From: Rhynchopus euleeides | Taxonomy: Eukaryota; Euglenozoa; Diplonemea; Diplonemida; Diplonemidae | DNA length: 64,000 nt | Direction: 5' to 3' | Assembly: GCA_963210315.1 (NCBI GenBank) | Contig: OY723318.1 | Coordinates: 1-64,000 of the forward strand | Shown here: positions 29,644 to 40,006 of the stretch, one piece after another | Layout: each line of letters opens with the position of its first letter | How positions within the stretch are numbered: position 1 is the first letter of the stretch | Position numbers and translations under genes: made by a program | The notes under the pieces: generated by a model | Told to the model about the DNA's origin: nothing | The model's input: the letters and a program-made list of their open reading frames with translations, nothing else | Database searches by the model: none

Positions 29644-32600
29644 TCACTGGGTGGCGGCGCCTGTCGCGCGCGGCGCGGCGCGGCGTGATCCCTGGGACGC
29701 TGTCCCCGCTGTCGCGCGACGCATGCCCGCTGCGGTGTACATCCTCGAGTTGAGGTTATTGTACAGCCTCTGCTCCTCTCTGTCTTGGAGGCGGACCTTG
29801 CAACGCCACGCATGCAGGGCTCGCCTCGCGGACTTGAACTCCTCCTCCGGGGAGCCAGGCTCTGGGGTGAACAGGGCGTCCCATTCAGCCACCGTCTTGG
29901 GGACGTCGGCGTCGTCAGCTGGGGTGCCTTTGTCGGCAGCCGTCGCGCTGCGCTTCCTGTCCGGGGGAGAGGCTGACACGTCACGGTCGGCCTTCCGCTT
30001 GCCTGTGTGCTGCGACGCTGAGGGGGCTGGTGCGTTCTCGCTGGTGGAGCCGCCCTGCTGCGCGTCGGAGGTGGAGTCGGTGGAGGAGGTGGAGGAGGTG
30101 GAGGGCTGAGCGGTCGCGTTCGACGAGGGGGCTGGTGCTGTAGAAGCAGAGGGAGAGCCGCCCGAGGTCGTGTGTGCGTTACCGTCCGTCGCAGCCCCGT
30201 CGCCTCCTCGGTCCGGCGGACGGGTACATGTCTCTCCGTCCGACACACAGCCCGTGCACGCTAGGCGATTGCAGCCTATGCATTCCCAGTGGGGCGTTCG
30301 GGTGTCAAACGGCTGCTCACATCTGACACACAGCACCGACAGTTCGGCTGTCCCCCCGTCTACTCGGACCATGTGGAGGCCAGCCTCTGCGCCTCGGCAG
30401 CCGGTGGAGACGAGGGGTACGGCCGGTGCGAGGCGGAGCACGAAGGACCGCACCTGCTCCGAGATGTGGAGTGGGCTGTAGTGCGATGCCTTGAACTTGA
30501 CACCCGCGACAGGCCCGTACGGCTTCCTCAGGGGGCGGTATATCCGCGGTGCAGTGTCATCAGCGAGCACGACGATCGGGGAGCCCGTCGCCCGCGCGGC
30601 CCCCTGCAGCGTCAGCTCGTCGGCCCACGACGCAACGTTCATGCTGCCGGACTCGCGCATCTGCCGCGCCCACTCCTCGTAGGAGGGCTCCGCCCTGCTC
30701 CTCAGGTCAGCGTGGTCGCCGACCGCCTTCACGACGTACTGCCGCAGGCCGTCTGCAGTCGCGCCGGCCTCGCCGAGGAGGAACGTGAGGGCGTCGAAGA
30801 AGCAGTTCCCGGGGGTGAACCGGAAGTCCTGCACGTCCGGCATCTCCAGCACGCTCTGCTGCTTCGCGGTGGTGACTCCCGGAAGCGCGTGCTCCCTCGC
30901 GGTCAGCCACCGGGTCAGGACATCGTCCGCCGGCTCGGGGGCCGGCCCCGGGGGCGGCGGCGGGGGACCGGCGTCCTCGCTGTCGGTGCTGTCCTCGTCG
31001 TCATCCATCACCTCCTCCTGCACCACCGTCGTCGGCTCCGTGCGCCCGCACTGGCAGGGGTCCGTGACGTGCTCGACACAGTCAGGGCAGCTGGCTCTGA
31101 GGCAGTGTACACACCTGCCGTGGGTGTCCTGCGTGGAGAAGTCCGCTTCGCAGAACTGGCAGAACTCCGTCACGTCCTGCTCCCCCTCCGCCCGCTCAGT
31201 TCGCAGCCGCGGGCCCGCGCGTACGGTAGGCCGGGGCCCAGTCGTGCTCCCGCCCACCAACTCCTGCACGTCCGCCGGCAGGGTGAGCGCCTGGAAGCGG
31301 TCGCCTACTCCCCCGAGGGCGACCGCGGTGGCGATCGGCTTGCACCCGGGGTCGCACACTGTCGGCGCGCGGTAGTCGCGGAAGACGATGATGTGCCTCC
31401 GCAGCACGCACGCCGCCCCGCGAATGAGCACGTCGTCGGCCCACGTCGCTTCGTCTCCCCCCTCGAAAGCGGACATGCGGCTGGCCCACGCCGCTGGGTC
31501 TGCCAGGAGCCCCGACAGTTCGGGGGAGGATCGTACCCGGGCGACGGCCTGTCTGCGGAGTGGCCCTGCCTCCATCGGGGTCCCTGACGAGGCGAAGCCG
31601 TCCGCGAGGGCCACCAGCGCATCCGTGGGCACCCCCCCCGCGCCACCTCCCCCCAGCTGCTGCACCTGGAACACCGCCGGCAGGAGGTTCCCCAAGCCCC
31701 CCATCAGCGAGGTGAAGGACACCCCTACACCGTTGTGGGCAGACCGCCATTCACGCACCAGGTCTTCCGGCGTCGGCGGCTCGCGGTCTACGGGTTTCTG
31801 GGCGGGACGCAGGGGCTCGTCTGAGGGAGGGGGCACCGCCTGGTGGCCTTGTCCCTCCGCGTCGTCCGGGTCGGTGTCTTCGAATGCAGCACCCTGGCCG
31901 ACCTGGTCCGGCTCGAACCTGATGAAGTGGTCGGGGTCCAGGGGTGGGGCGGCCTCCACCTCGACTCTGTCGCGGGCCAGCGACCGGCAAGCCTTCGTAA
32001 GCTCCCCGCACTCGAGCAGGGTGGCGCCCAGGGTGTTGTTGAAGGCGGAGTTCACCCTGCACGCGTACTCCTGCGTCAGCTGCACTCGGCTCGCTCCTGT
32101 CCGCTCCGCTGCAAGGCGCCCGAGCTTCGAGAAGACGGAGTGTGCCGAGGGGGCGAGGCCGCCGAACAACTCCATGGCGTAGGGGGCGAACACGAGGCCT
32201 CGCGCCGCACACGCGTCCCGGTACTGCCGGTTCTTCGTCGCCTCGCCCTGGGCTGCCGCCGCTCCCGTGAAACGGGCTGCCGCCTGCACGTAAGAAGCGG
32301 CCACGGGGTTCTTGACGGTGATGTCAATGACTCGTGGCCAGATCCTCCTAGTCACGAGGTCGCCCGGGCGCTGCCCATCCTGCAGGAGATGCAGAGACTC
32401 CATCTCGGGGTTCGTGCCCGCCTCCTGTGCCAGGGCGAACAGGGCGTCCCGGGTGGCGTCGTGTCTGCGGGTTAAAGCCCCGCCCTGGTTGCAGTCGAAG
32501 GCGTGGGTCCCCATCTCGTCCAGTTCCCTGCCGCACTTCTCGCAGACGGTATCCGGCTCGAAGAGGGGAATGCCAAGGCGGGCGCGTGACACGGCGATCA

Positions 32601-35600
32601 TCTGGCGACCCTCGATGCGGCTGTTCTCCGAGAGCTTCCCCCCGAGGAAAGCGCCGGCGTGGGGCAGCGACAGCGATCGCAGGCGGGCTCTGTCGTGGGC
32701 GTCGGACTCTTCGAACAGCTCGCGGTACTGGCGGCTGACGATCGCGCGGGAGAGTTCCCTCTGCTCGACATCCCCCACGGGGGCTTGCGTGGGGTCGCGC
32801 CGTTCGTCCTCGTCCACAGCGTTGTTGTGAGCGAGGCAGGTGGTCTCCCATCCCTCCTCATCCCACGTGAAGTTGGGGTCGAGCTCCCGGCACAAGGAGT
32901 GGCCGTTCGCCGTGGACGCCAGGGCGGCTGCATGCCAGTGTTCGGCGGCGCGTCGAATCCCCAGGCCCCCGAGCCTCACCGGCATGGTGGCTTGCCGCAT
33001 GACTGATTCCGGCAGCACGTCGTCCTCGAGGGCGAGGATCCGGGCGAGGCACTTCTCCACGGAGGCGTCGCTCTTCCGGAGGTACTCGGTAACCCCCTTG
33101 TGTCCCATAGCCCTCATGTAAAACACGAGGCGGGCAAACCCCTCGCAGTGGCGGAGAAGGGCGAGGCCGACCTGCTTGTCCTGGAGCTTGGCCAAGGCGT
33201 CGAGGTACGGCTGAAACTCCAAGAGCTTCTTGTCCATATAGCTCTCGCAGAAAGCCGCCGACCCGATCGGTGCGCCGAGGAGGGTGAAGTTGCGGCCCGC
33301 CCTGTACACGATGCCCACCTTGTCCTCGTCCTCGGGGAGCCGTAGGGAAAAGCCCTCCTCTTCGAGGGCCTCGAGGGACTGCTCGCAGAGGTCGATCAGC
33401 TCGCACTTGCTGAGCTTAACCTCCAGCCCTCTCTCCGTGCTGGCCTGGATGACGTAGTCGAGGGCGGCTCTGACGGCGCACGCTGGGCCCATGATCACCC
33501 CGTCGTCGAGGTAGAACAGCGAACCGTCGGGGTCCGTGCGTTTCTTCAGCTCCTCCGCAATCTCCTTTATCCCCAAGGAGAAGAGGAGGGGCCCGAGGGG
33601 GTCGCCTTGCTGCACCCCACACGATGAAGACACCACCCCTTCGCCGTAGGTGAGGGTGGAGGGGGAGTCGTAACACCACGCGACGAAGGGCAGCAGGCCG
33701 GGGATGTGCCTCTCCACGACCTTGAGGAAGGTCCCGCGGTCGATCGAGTTAAACGCGTTGGCGTAATCGATCTTGAGGATCACGGCGTCCTCCTTTTCCC
33801 TCGAGCGTTCCGCGTACTGCGCCACTACCGACGCCGCGGCCTCCAGCCCCCTCTGCACCGCTACCCCAACTTGGCGACCCCGCATGAGGATGCGCCGCGC
33901 GTCCCCCTTATGACGCGTCGAGAGGAGTTTTGCGGCGAGGCGTCGGAGCGTCTCTCCGCAGGCAATGGGCCGAACGTCCTCGTCACCCTTCACCAGGGCC
34001 GAAAGCTTCGCGCCCCCGAGCACAGGCATCACCTCCTGGGGCACGGCACCCTTGACCATCCGGTTAATTACCTGGGTGAGCATGGCAGTCGGCTTGGCTC
34101 CCAGCGCATCCTTGCACTCCAGGGCTTGGCGGACGTGGTCTGGACGCAAACCCATCTGCCCGCCCGACGACCCGTTGGGGAAGGACTTCACCGCTCGGAA
34201 GACATCAGCCGGCGTGAACGCCTTGCACTTCTCCGCGGGTACGGTGCGCTCCAGGTGGACCGCTCCACCCTCCGGGTGTTTGCCCTGCAGCTTCTTCAGG
34301 GTCTCCGTCGTGCTGGGGGCGACTTTGGCCGGGACGAGGTGCTTGTGGGCTGCTGAGACCCGGTTCTGCCGCGCCAGTTGACCGACCCGCCTCTCCCATC
34401 TCTCCTCATCGGACAAGCGCGGCGGTGCGCTCCCGCGGGACCCCGTGCCCCCCTGGCGCTTGCTGGCCTCGCGGGCCTCCTCCCAGAGCGTGGCGTACTC
34501 GCCCCTCTTCCACCGGTCGAAAACCTTCTGGCGCTCGCGGAGGGTGACTTTGCTCTTCGCTCCCCCCATCCTCGCCGAGCGGAGGAGGACGAGCGGGGCC
34601 ATGAGGAGGATGGTCCACGCTGCGACGGAGTTGCGTGCGGCGGTCTCCCGTGCGGCCTCGCTGAGGGCCGCGGTCCATGCCTTGACGAGCGGCTTTGGCA
34701 CCTTTTCCCAGACCCGGATGTTGTGCCGGCGGAGTTCCTCGACGGAGGGGAGTTCCCCAGCCGGGATGTCCGCCCCCACGGCCTGCGCCTCCGGCTCGGG
34801 CTCGAGGTCTTTGCGGCAGGCGGTGCAGGACTGGTGGTCCCCAAGCGTGATCACCTTATCGCACTTGAGGCACTGGGCGAATTTGAGGGCCCGGAGCGTC
34901 CCCCTGCTCAATACGTCCCCCTTCTCGAGGTGACGGTTGAGGTGATCCTTCATCGACGTCGGCAGGATGGGGATGCCTGCCTGCATGAGGGACGTCCTGC
35001 AGGAGTCGTGCGGGCAGTACAGCCTGGCAGTGGAGCGCTCGACCAGCTTTGACCCCACATCGAGCTCCTCCTGTCCCTCAGCAGTCTGCAGCTCCGCCAT
35101 CCTCGCGTTGGACCGCGTGAGGAAGGCCGGCTCGGCCCTGTTGACCAGCCCCTGCAGCTCGGCCCGCGGGATGCTGACACCCTCGAAATGCTGCCCCGTC
35201 AGGGCTATCACGCGGGTCTTCTGCAGAAGCTCCTTGTCGGGCACCTTCGCTGGGCGGATGGAGACGATGGGGTGCTCGCCGCCCTGGACCACGACGATGT
35301 GAATGCTCCACACCCTGGCCGCGAGTTGCAGCGCGAGGTGGTCCATCCAGCTGCTGGGCCTGGCGAGGTTGGCTGCATAGGCGAGGTGTTGGGCCTTGTC
35401 TCCGCCGAAAAGGTCTGTGAGTGCCTGCAGCTTCTTCGCAGCCTCCGAGAGGTCCTGGCGCCTGAGTGCGATGTCTGCTGCGGGGACCCCGATGGCGAAG
35501 AAACCGCAGTCGCCCTGCGCCGCGTTGGGCACGCGGGTCGCCCCGAAATCCCTGAGGAGGTCATCAACCGCATCCCTCTCGCCCTGCGCTTCTCCCATAG

Positions 35601-37626
35601 CGTCATCGTCGTCAGCGCCACCGCGCATCGCGTCGCATGGGATGTGGGCGCCTTCCGTTGATCCGCCAGGGGTAACCCGCAGAGCCGGGCTCGGCTCAGT
35701 CCAAACAGGGGCGTAGTCGGGCAAAGGCAGGGCCTCCAGCTTCCTCCGCACCCTGGTCCGGGCCGCCGCGAGGTCCGGGAGGGACGCCCTGGGGTCGTCG
35801 GCGACATGTCTCGTCAGCACCCTCTCCAAGGTGTCTCTGGCCAGATCCTCGCGGAAGACGAGCCAGTCGAACAGGATCTCATCTTGTCTGTCCCAAGCCA
35901 GCCGCCCCCCTCCGGTCCAACGCGTGCCCGGGAGGGACGAAGGGGAGTGGAGGGCCCTCGCGTGGAGGCGGATGCCCCTGACGGCCCGGCGCCTCAGGCA
36001 CATCGGCCTCGCGGGACGCCGGGCGACCCAGTGCCGAGGGCGGCGTGACATCCCGTGGCGGCGCGGGGCCCGACCACACAGGCGCGCCACTACGGACCAG
36101 CAGACCCTACTCGCTTCGCTCAGACCCCGCCTGCACGCCGACACCGCCGCCCTCGCTAGGCCCACCCAGCTCTGGGGAGACGCGCATGACCGGAGCCCCC
36201 CCATGAGCGGCCTCCACATCGCCTGTCGGAGGAGGGACCAGATCACCCCTCGAAGGGAGGGGGGGGACGTCCCGCGCAGGCCTGCCCGCTGGCGACTGGG
36301 GGCGCGACGCTTCATCGCCGCGCGGCGGACTGCCCGAGCCCGCGGCCGTCTCCACTGCCTGGGGAGGCGCATCTGCACCCACCTGCGCCTCTCGCCGTCG
36401 TCCCAGCCCTCTGCCAGGGCGCCGGGGGGTAAACCCCAGCCACGAGCAGTTGGGACGCCCGAGCTGCACTCCGCTCCAACAGGAGGGTCCCCAGACCAGC
36501 CCCGACATGCTGGCATCCACGTACCCTGACTAGTGGATCGGTCCCCTGCCGGGGCACCGCTGGCGTTGTTTCCCTGCTGGGAGTACAGCTCTCCCTGCTG
36601 CTCAGCGGCTGGGGTGGTGGGACGGCGGGGCGGTGCGTCGGTGGGGGCGCCGGGGGCGAGATCCCCGCCTGCCCCACTATCCCCGAATTTCCCCGTGATG
36701 GCAAGGTGCGGTGACACTTGGGCTGGGGGAACGTGTGAGGTGGGGGGGCAGGAGGTGAGTGGATGGGGCACGAGGGAGTTACACAGTGCGAGGTGGGGAC
36801 TGGGCCCACTATACTCGAAAACCCCAGCTTGCCCCTCCACCCCTGGTGCACTGGGGGGCGGAGACGGAGGGGGAGAACGCGAGAGACGGGATGTGGGGGG
36901 ATGTTGCGATGCGATAGGGGGGAGGGCAGCGGGGGGAGCGAGGGACTGAGCGGGTGGGGGGACAAAAAAGCACGGGAGTCGGGGGTGTGGTATATTGGCC
37001 CTTCCCTCCCCTGCCCCATACTGTCCTAACACACCCTCCCACCCGAACGAGTCCCCCCTGGGGGGGGGGGGGAGGCCTCCCACCACCCGCCCTGACCCCC
37101 ACGCCCAGCCGACCCCCCACATGACGTGAGGGAGGGGGTTGGGGCGGGAAGCTGTCACCCGCCCTGCTGCTGCCTCTGCTGCTCCCTCTGCAACGGTGAC
37201 CGCCGCTGCCTGCACGAGGGGGGGCCGCGACCCTTCCGCAGCCGTCGGGGAGTGCCGTTGGGGGGTGCATAAAGCCGGTGGGTCAGACCGGTGTGCTGTT
37301 GTTGGGGGGCCCGTGTGGAACCCACCCTCCCCCGGCCCTGCCTGTCCCGGCGCTGCCGATGCCGTCGCTGCTGCTCTCGTCGCTACCGGGGGCGACCCGG
37401 GCTGCCCTCGTGCGGGGGGTTGCGACCCCCGCGCTTCTGCCGCTACCGGGGGCGGCCCGGGCTGCACTCGTGTGGGGGGCTGCGGCCCCCCCGTCTCCCT
37501 CGCTACCGGGGGCGACCCGGGCTGCTCACCCGCTGGGGGCGGGAGCGCCGCCACCAGCAGCGCCATGAGGGCCCACTGCCCTCGCCTCCTCGCGTGCCCA
37601 CGGCCAGGCACGTCTCGCGCCTCCAT
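29644..37626 (-). CDS. LINE L4 polyprotein
   Basis: 2660 residues from the ATG at 37626-37624, with the same domain order as L2: signal-like N-terminus, Pro-rich repeats, OTU-1, fingers, RT (YLDD), CCHC plus RLE, degenerate OTU region, finger, OTU-2, finger, basic/Ser-Thr tail. Few residues differ from L2, for example Leu to Pro near the RT (TD[L/P]DGSLFY). That change lies four to five residues before YLDD and might weaken the enzyme, which is inference. Together with L2 this is the best candidate for a functional copy in the window. Confidence 0.92.
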   Translation of the reverse strand: MEARDVPGRGHARRRGQWALMALLVAALPPPAGEQPGSPPVARETGGPQPPTRVQPGPPPVAAEARGSQPPARGQPGSPPVATRAAATASAAPGQAGPGEGGFHTGPPTTAHRSDPPALCTPQRHSPTAAEGSRPPLVQAAAVTVAEGAAEAAAGRVTASRPNPLPHVMWGVGWAWGSGRVVGGLPPPPRGDSFGWEGVLGQYGAGEGRANIPHPRLPCFFVPPPAQSLAPPAALPPIASQHPPTSRLSRSPPPSPPPSAPGVEGQAGVFEYSGPSPHLALCNSLVPHPLTSCPPTSHVPPAQVSPHLAITGKFGDSGAGGDLAPGAPTDAPPRRPTTPAAEQQGELYSQQGNNASGAPAGDRSTSQGTWMPACRGWSGDPPVGAECSSGVPTARGWGLPPGALAEGWDDGERRRWVQMRLPRQWRRPRARAVRRAAMKRRAPSRQRAGLRGTSPPSLRGVIWSLLRQAMWRPLMGGLRSCASPQSWVGLARAAVSACRRGLSEASRVCWSVVARLCGRAPRRHGMSRRPRHWVARRPARPMCLRRRAVRGIRLHARALHSPSSLPGTRWTGGGRLAWDRQDEILFDWLVFREDLARDTLERVLTRHVADDPRASLPDLAAARTRVRRKLEALPLPDYAPVWTEPSPALRVTPGGSTEGAHIPCDAMRGGADDDDAMGEAQGERDAVDDLLRDFGATRVPNAAQGDCGFFAIGVPAADIALRRQDLSEAAKKLQALTDLFGGDKAQHLAYAANLARPSSWMDHLALQLAARVWSIHIVVVQGGEHPIVSIRPAKVPDKELLQKTRVIALTGQHFEGVSIPRAELQGLVNRAEPAFLTRSNARMAELQTAEGQEELDVGSKLVERSTARLYCPHDSCRTSLMQAGIPILPTSMKDHLNRHLEKGDVLSRGTLRALKFAQCLKCDKVITLGDHQSCTACRKDLEPEPEAQAVGADIPAGELPSVEELRRHNIRVWEKVPKPLVKAWTAALSEAARETAARNSVAAWTILLMAPLVLLRSARMGGAKSKVTLRERQKVFDRWKRGEYATLWEEAREASKRQGGTGSRGSAPPRLSDEERWERRVGQLARQNRVSAAHKHLVPAKVAPSTTETLKKLQGKHPEGGAVHLERTVPAEKCKAFTPADVFRAVKSFPNGSSGGQMGLRPDHVRQALECKDALGAKPTAMLTQVINRMVKGAVPQEVMPVLGGAKLSALVKGDEDVRPIACGETLRRLAAKLLSTRHKGDARRILMRGRQVGVAVQRGLEAAASVVAQYAERSREKEDAVILKIDYANAFNSIDRGTFLKVVERHIPGLLPFVAWCYDSPSTLTYGEGVVSSSCGVQQGDPLGPLLFSLGIKEIAEELKKRTDPDGSLFYLDDGVIMGPACAVRAALDYVIQASTERGLEVKLSKCELIDLCEQSLEALEEEGFSLRLPEDEDKVGIVYRAGRNFTLLGAPIGSAAFCESYMDKKLLEFQPYLDALAKLQDKQVGLALLRHCEGFARLVFYMRAMGHKGVTEYLRKSDASVEKCLARILALEDDVLPESVMRQATMPVRLGGLGIRRAAEHWHAAALASTANGHSLCRELDPNFTWDEEGWETTCLAHNNAVDEDERRDPTQAPVGDVEQRELSRAIVSRQYRELFEESDAHDRARLRSLSLPHAGAFLGGKLSENSRIEGRQMIAVSRARLGIPLFEPDTVCEKCGRELDEMGTHAFDCNQGGALTRRHDATRDALFALAQEAGTNPEMESLHLLQDGQRPGDLVTRRIWPRVIDITVKNPVAASYVQAAARFTGAAAAQGEATKNRQYRDACAARGLVFAPYAMELFGGLAPSAHSVFSKLGRLAAERTGASRVQLTQEYACRVNSAFNNTLGATLLECGELTKACRSLARDRVEVEAAPPLDPDHFIRFEPDQVGQGAAFEDTDPDDAEGQGHQAVPPPSDEPLRPAQKPVDREPPTPEDLVREWRSAHNGVGVSFTSLMGGLGNLLPAVFQVQQLGGGGAGGVPTDALVALADGFASSGTPMEAGPLRRQAVARVRSSPELSGLLADPAAWASRMSAFEGGDEATWADDVLIRGAACVLRRHIIVFRDYRAPTVCDPGCKPIATAVALGGVGDRFQALTLPADVQELVGGSTTGPRPTVRAGPRLRTERAEGEQDVTEFCQFCEADFSTQDTHGRCVHCLRASCPDCVEHVTDPCQCGRTEPTTVVQEEVMDDDEDSTDSEDAGPPPPPPGPAPEPADDVLTRWLTAREHALPGVTTAKQQSVLEMPDVQDFRFTPGNCFFDALTFLLGEAGATADGLRQYVVKAVGDHADLRSRAEPSYEEWARQMRESGSMNVASWADELTLQGAARATGSPIVVLADDTAPRIYRPLRKPYGPVAGVKFKASHYSPLHISEQVRSFVLRLAPAVPLVSTGCRGAEAGLHMVRVDGGTAELSVLCVRCEQPFDTRTPHWECIGCNRLACTGCVSDGETCTRPPDRGGDGAATDGNAHTTSGGSPSASTAPAPSSNATAQPSTSSTSSTDSTSDAQQGGSTSENAPAPSASQHTGKRKADRDVSASPPDRKRSATAADKGTPADDADVPKTVAEWDALFTPEPGSPEEEFKSARRALHAWRCKVRLQDREEQRLYNNLNSRMYTAAGMRRATAGTASQGSRRAAPRATGAATQ

Positions 37627-37668
37627 CGCGACTCGCGCTCGCGTGTGTCGGGGGTGGGAAGGGGGGGA

Positions 37669-37707
37669 CAATGAAGTACAGAAACTGTAGCTTAAGAAAT
37701 CGTTGGT
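37669..37707 (-). other. Spliced-leader exon joined at acceptor site (L4, inner)
   Basis: Same 39-nt SL to TCCCCCCC junction as in L2 (16053-16091). A 19-nt partial SL lies at 37713-37731. Confidence 0.85.
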
Positions 37708-37923
37708 TTTTTAGCTTAAGAAATCGTTGGTTTTTTTGTTTGGGAAGAAGTTATTGGCCCAACCAGCCCTCCCGACTCTGCCCCCCCGCAAGATCAAGAA
37801 GAAGTTTGGAAAGGGGAAAAGGGATGGGGGAGAGGAGGGAGAGGGATGGGTTTTTGAAAGGGGAGGGGAGAACCCAACCGACCCAACCGACCAGGGGGGG
37901 GGGGGGAGCGCGAGTGTGTATAC

Positions 37924-37962
37924 CAATGAAGTACAGAAACTGTAGCTTAAGAAATCGTTGGT
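37924..37962 (-). other. Spliced-leader exon at L4 5' end (outer)
   Basis: Complete 39-nt SL followed on the sense strand by GTATACACACTCG, as in L2. Confidence 0.85.
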
Positions 37963-37965
37963 GGG

Positions 37966-39385
37966 CGCCAGGCAGAAGTCTCTGCAGATCATTTCCGGTG
38001 GGAAATGTCTCTCCTTCCCGAAGGAGCACTCCGTGCGTTGGGCAGCTGCAACGTTCCGTCGCCTGAACGCGGCTGTGGTGAACTTTGACTTCACTGTCGC
38101 TATGCTCGGGGAGATCCAGCCGCCGCCGTTCTTCTTCCACAAGCTCACCCCCGAGTATTCCCTCTCGACTTGCATCTTGGCTGACGTCTTCGACATCAAT
38201 AAAGGGGTGAGCGAGGCGTTGCAGAAGCGAGACCTGTCGCTCTCGTCGATGGAGAGCATCCTGCAGAATGCACTGACAGTGCATAAGGTGCTGGCGCGCC
38301 AGCCTGGCAAGCACGAAGCCAAGTTCTATGAGAACCAGGGAACCACATCGTTGCCTCCGGGGGTAGTTGCCGAGATGACTTCCTGGCGCTCAAAGCTCTG
38401 CCACACCATCTACAAGGACCTGGCCAAGAGGTGGGAGGAGTATCCCTGCCGCTCATTCAGCTCTTTCTTCGCGACAAGTGGGAAGGACAGCACGTGCGAG
38501 TGCCTCATGGCGCTCGCTTCTCGCTTGGGTTACGACCAGGCAGAGATTCTCAGCATCGGCATGGAGTGGGTGAAGCTGCGGTTGGAATGCACAGATCTCA
38601 GGGGGAACCTTCTGAAAGAGTTTGTCGTCGACTTCTTGCTGGAATCCGAGAGTTCGACGTTTGCGATAGTGCTTGAGGCCATGGTGGCACTGTCACCCTC
38701 GACTGTGTTTGTGGAGGCTGCTTTTTCAGTTGTAACGCGCATGAGGGGATCGTTCCGGAAGGCACTCTCTGCCGCAAGCATCTCTCAAGAACTGGGCATC
38801 ACTCTAGAGCTGTCACATGATGACGCGGCGCGCAAGATCATCGTTGAAGAAACAGTCAACACGTTCCTCGCCAACAAGAAGCGCCGCTTCACTGCGCGTT
38901 CCCTGACGCCTCTTCCAACTCTGACAACCGTGGAGCTCGTTGACCTCGATGCAGCCATGGGTTCTCTATTTGCTGGCGTGGAGGATTGTGATGAGGAATC
39001 GGACGGCAGCTGGGAAGATGACAACGCCGATGCATTGTCGATTGTCAGCCTCGTGGAGGAAGTCCCTGAGGATCCCTTCCTCACTTCGTTGCTTGCAGAT
39101 GCCGCACCCCCCGTCGTGCCTCCAGCCACCCTGCAACATGTCACCTTCCAGCTCCCCGCTTCATCGACCCCGGGCACCCCATCGACACTCCCCACACCTC
39201 AGCCGGAAGAACCGCCGCAGCTGCCTCCCACACAGGCGGCACCGGCAGAGCGCAGGAGGGAGGTTGGGCCGCACCCCGAGGAGCCCCAGGAGAAAAGGGC
39301 CCGCGTCCATGTCGACATCGATGTCGACATGGAGGAGGATTGGGGAGAGTGGGCGTACGTTTCGGACGCCGAAACTTCCGAGTGA
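37966..39385 (+). pseudogene. hAT transposase, C-terminal part (block 2)
   Basis: Near-identical to 16350-17769, with the hAT C-terminal block (FVEAAFSV), a Pro/Ser-rich linker and an acidic tail, ending in TGA at 39383-39385. It starts with the right-hand 127-bp duplication (37966-38092). L4 separates it from the N-terminal half. Confidence 0.7.
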
Positions 39386-39677
39386 GCCATCATCGTTCTT
39401 AGAAGGGGGGGGGGGGGTGGGGGCGGGGGGGTGGTTTTCATCGTAGAAATCATAGAAAAAGTCCCGCCTGACGGGCACGCGCCTGAAACCTGTGGGGGGG
39501 TGAGCAAAAAATCCCTTGTAAAAATTCTTAGAAAAAACCTGGTTCCCCGACCCAAAAAACCCGGAAAAAGGGCTGGTTCCCCGCCCAGGCCTGCCTGACA
39601 GGGCTCGAACCTGGGACCGACGATTGAGTGGGAATAATGTGCAAAAAAAAGTGCACCTGACAGGGCTCGAACCTGGG
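39386..39677. other. hAT downstream flank with tRNA-like motifs (block 2)
   Basis: Matches 17770-18060, with B-box motifs at 39601-39611 and 39663-39673 (minus strand) and an A8 run at about 39643-39650. It ends exactly where the SL of L5 begins. Confidence 0.45.
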
Positions 39678-39716
39678 ACCAACGATTTCTTAAGCTACAG
39701 TTTCTGTACTTCATTG
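39678..39716 (+). other. Spliced-leader exon at L5 5' end
   Basis: A 39-nt SL ending CATTG and followed by GTATACACACTCG. The MITE-free junction here is the empty site for the MITE at 18125. Confidence 0.85.
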
Positions 39717-39934
39717 GTATACACACTCGCGCTCCCCCCCCCCCCTGGTCGGTTGGGTCGGTTGGGTTCTCCCCTCCCCTTTCAAAAACCCATCCCTCTC
39801 CCTCCTCTCCCCCATCCCTTTTCCCCTTTCCAAACTTCTTCTTGATCTTGCGGGGGGGCAGAGTCGGGAGGGCTGGTTGGGCCAATAACTTCTTCCCAAA
39901 CAAAAAAAACCACTCCCCCTTGGGACGCTTGTCC

Positions 39935-39964
39935 CTCGGGCTCTGTTCCCCCCTCCCTTCCCAG
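39935..39964 (+). promoter_or_regulatory. Trans-splice acceptor: pyrimidine tract and AG
   Basis: A C/T-rich tract (CTCTGTTCCCCCCTCCCTTC) runs into AG at 39963-39964, then TCCCCCCCTTCCC, 42 nt before the ORF's ATG. In L2 and L4 the SL exon is joined precisely after this AG, so the site has been used. Confidence 0.85.
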
Positions 39965-40006
39965 TCCCCCCCTTCCCACCCCCGACACACGCGAGCGCGA
40001 GTCGCG

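Larger units (their letters stand above)
28792..37965 (-). mobile_element. LINE copy L4, full length, in block-2 hAT
   Basis: Duplicate of L2 with the same 5' structure (outer SL 37924-37962; inner SL 37669-37707; partial SL 37713-37731), an intact ORF and the terminus GGGCAAGCCC at 28792. The 127-bp duplications lie at 28665-28791 and 37966-38092. The 3' UTR (28792-29643) has no gene. Confidence 0.92.
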
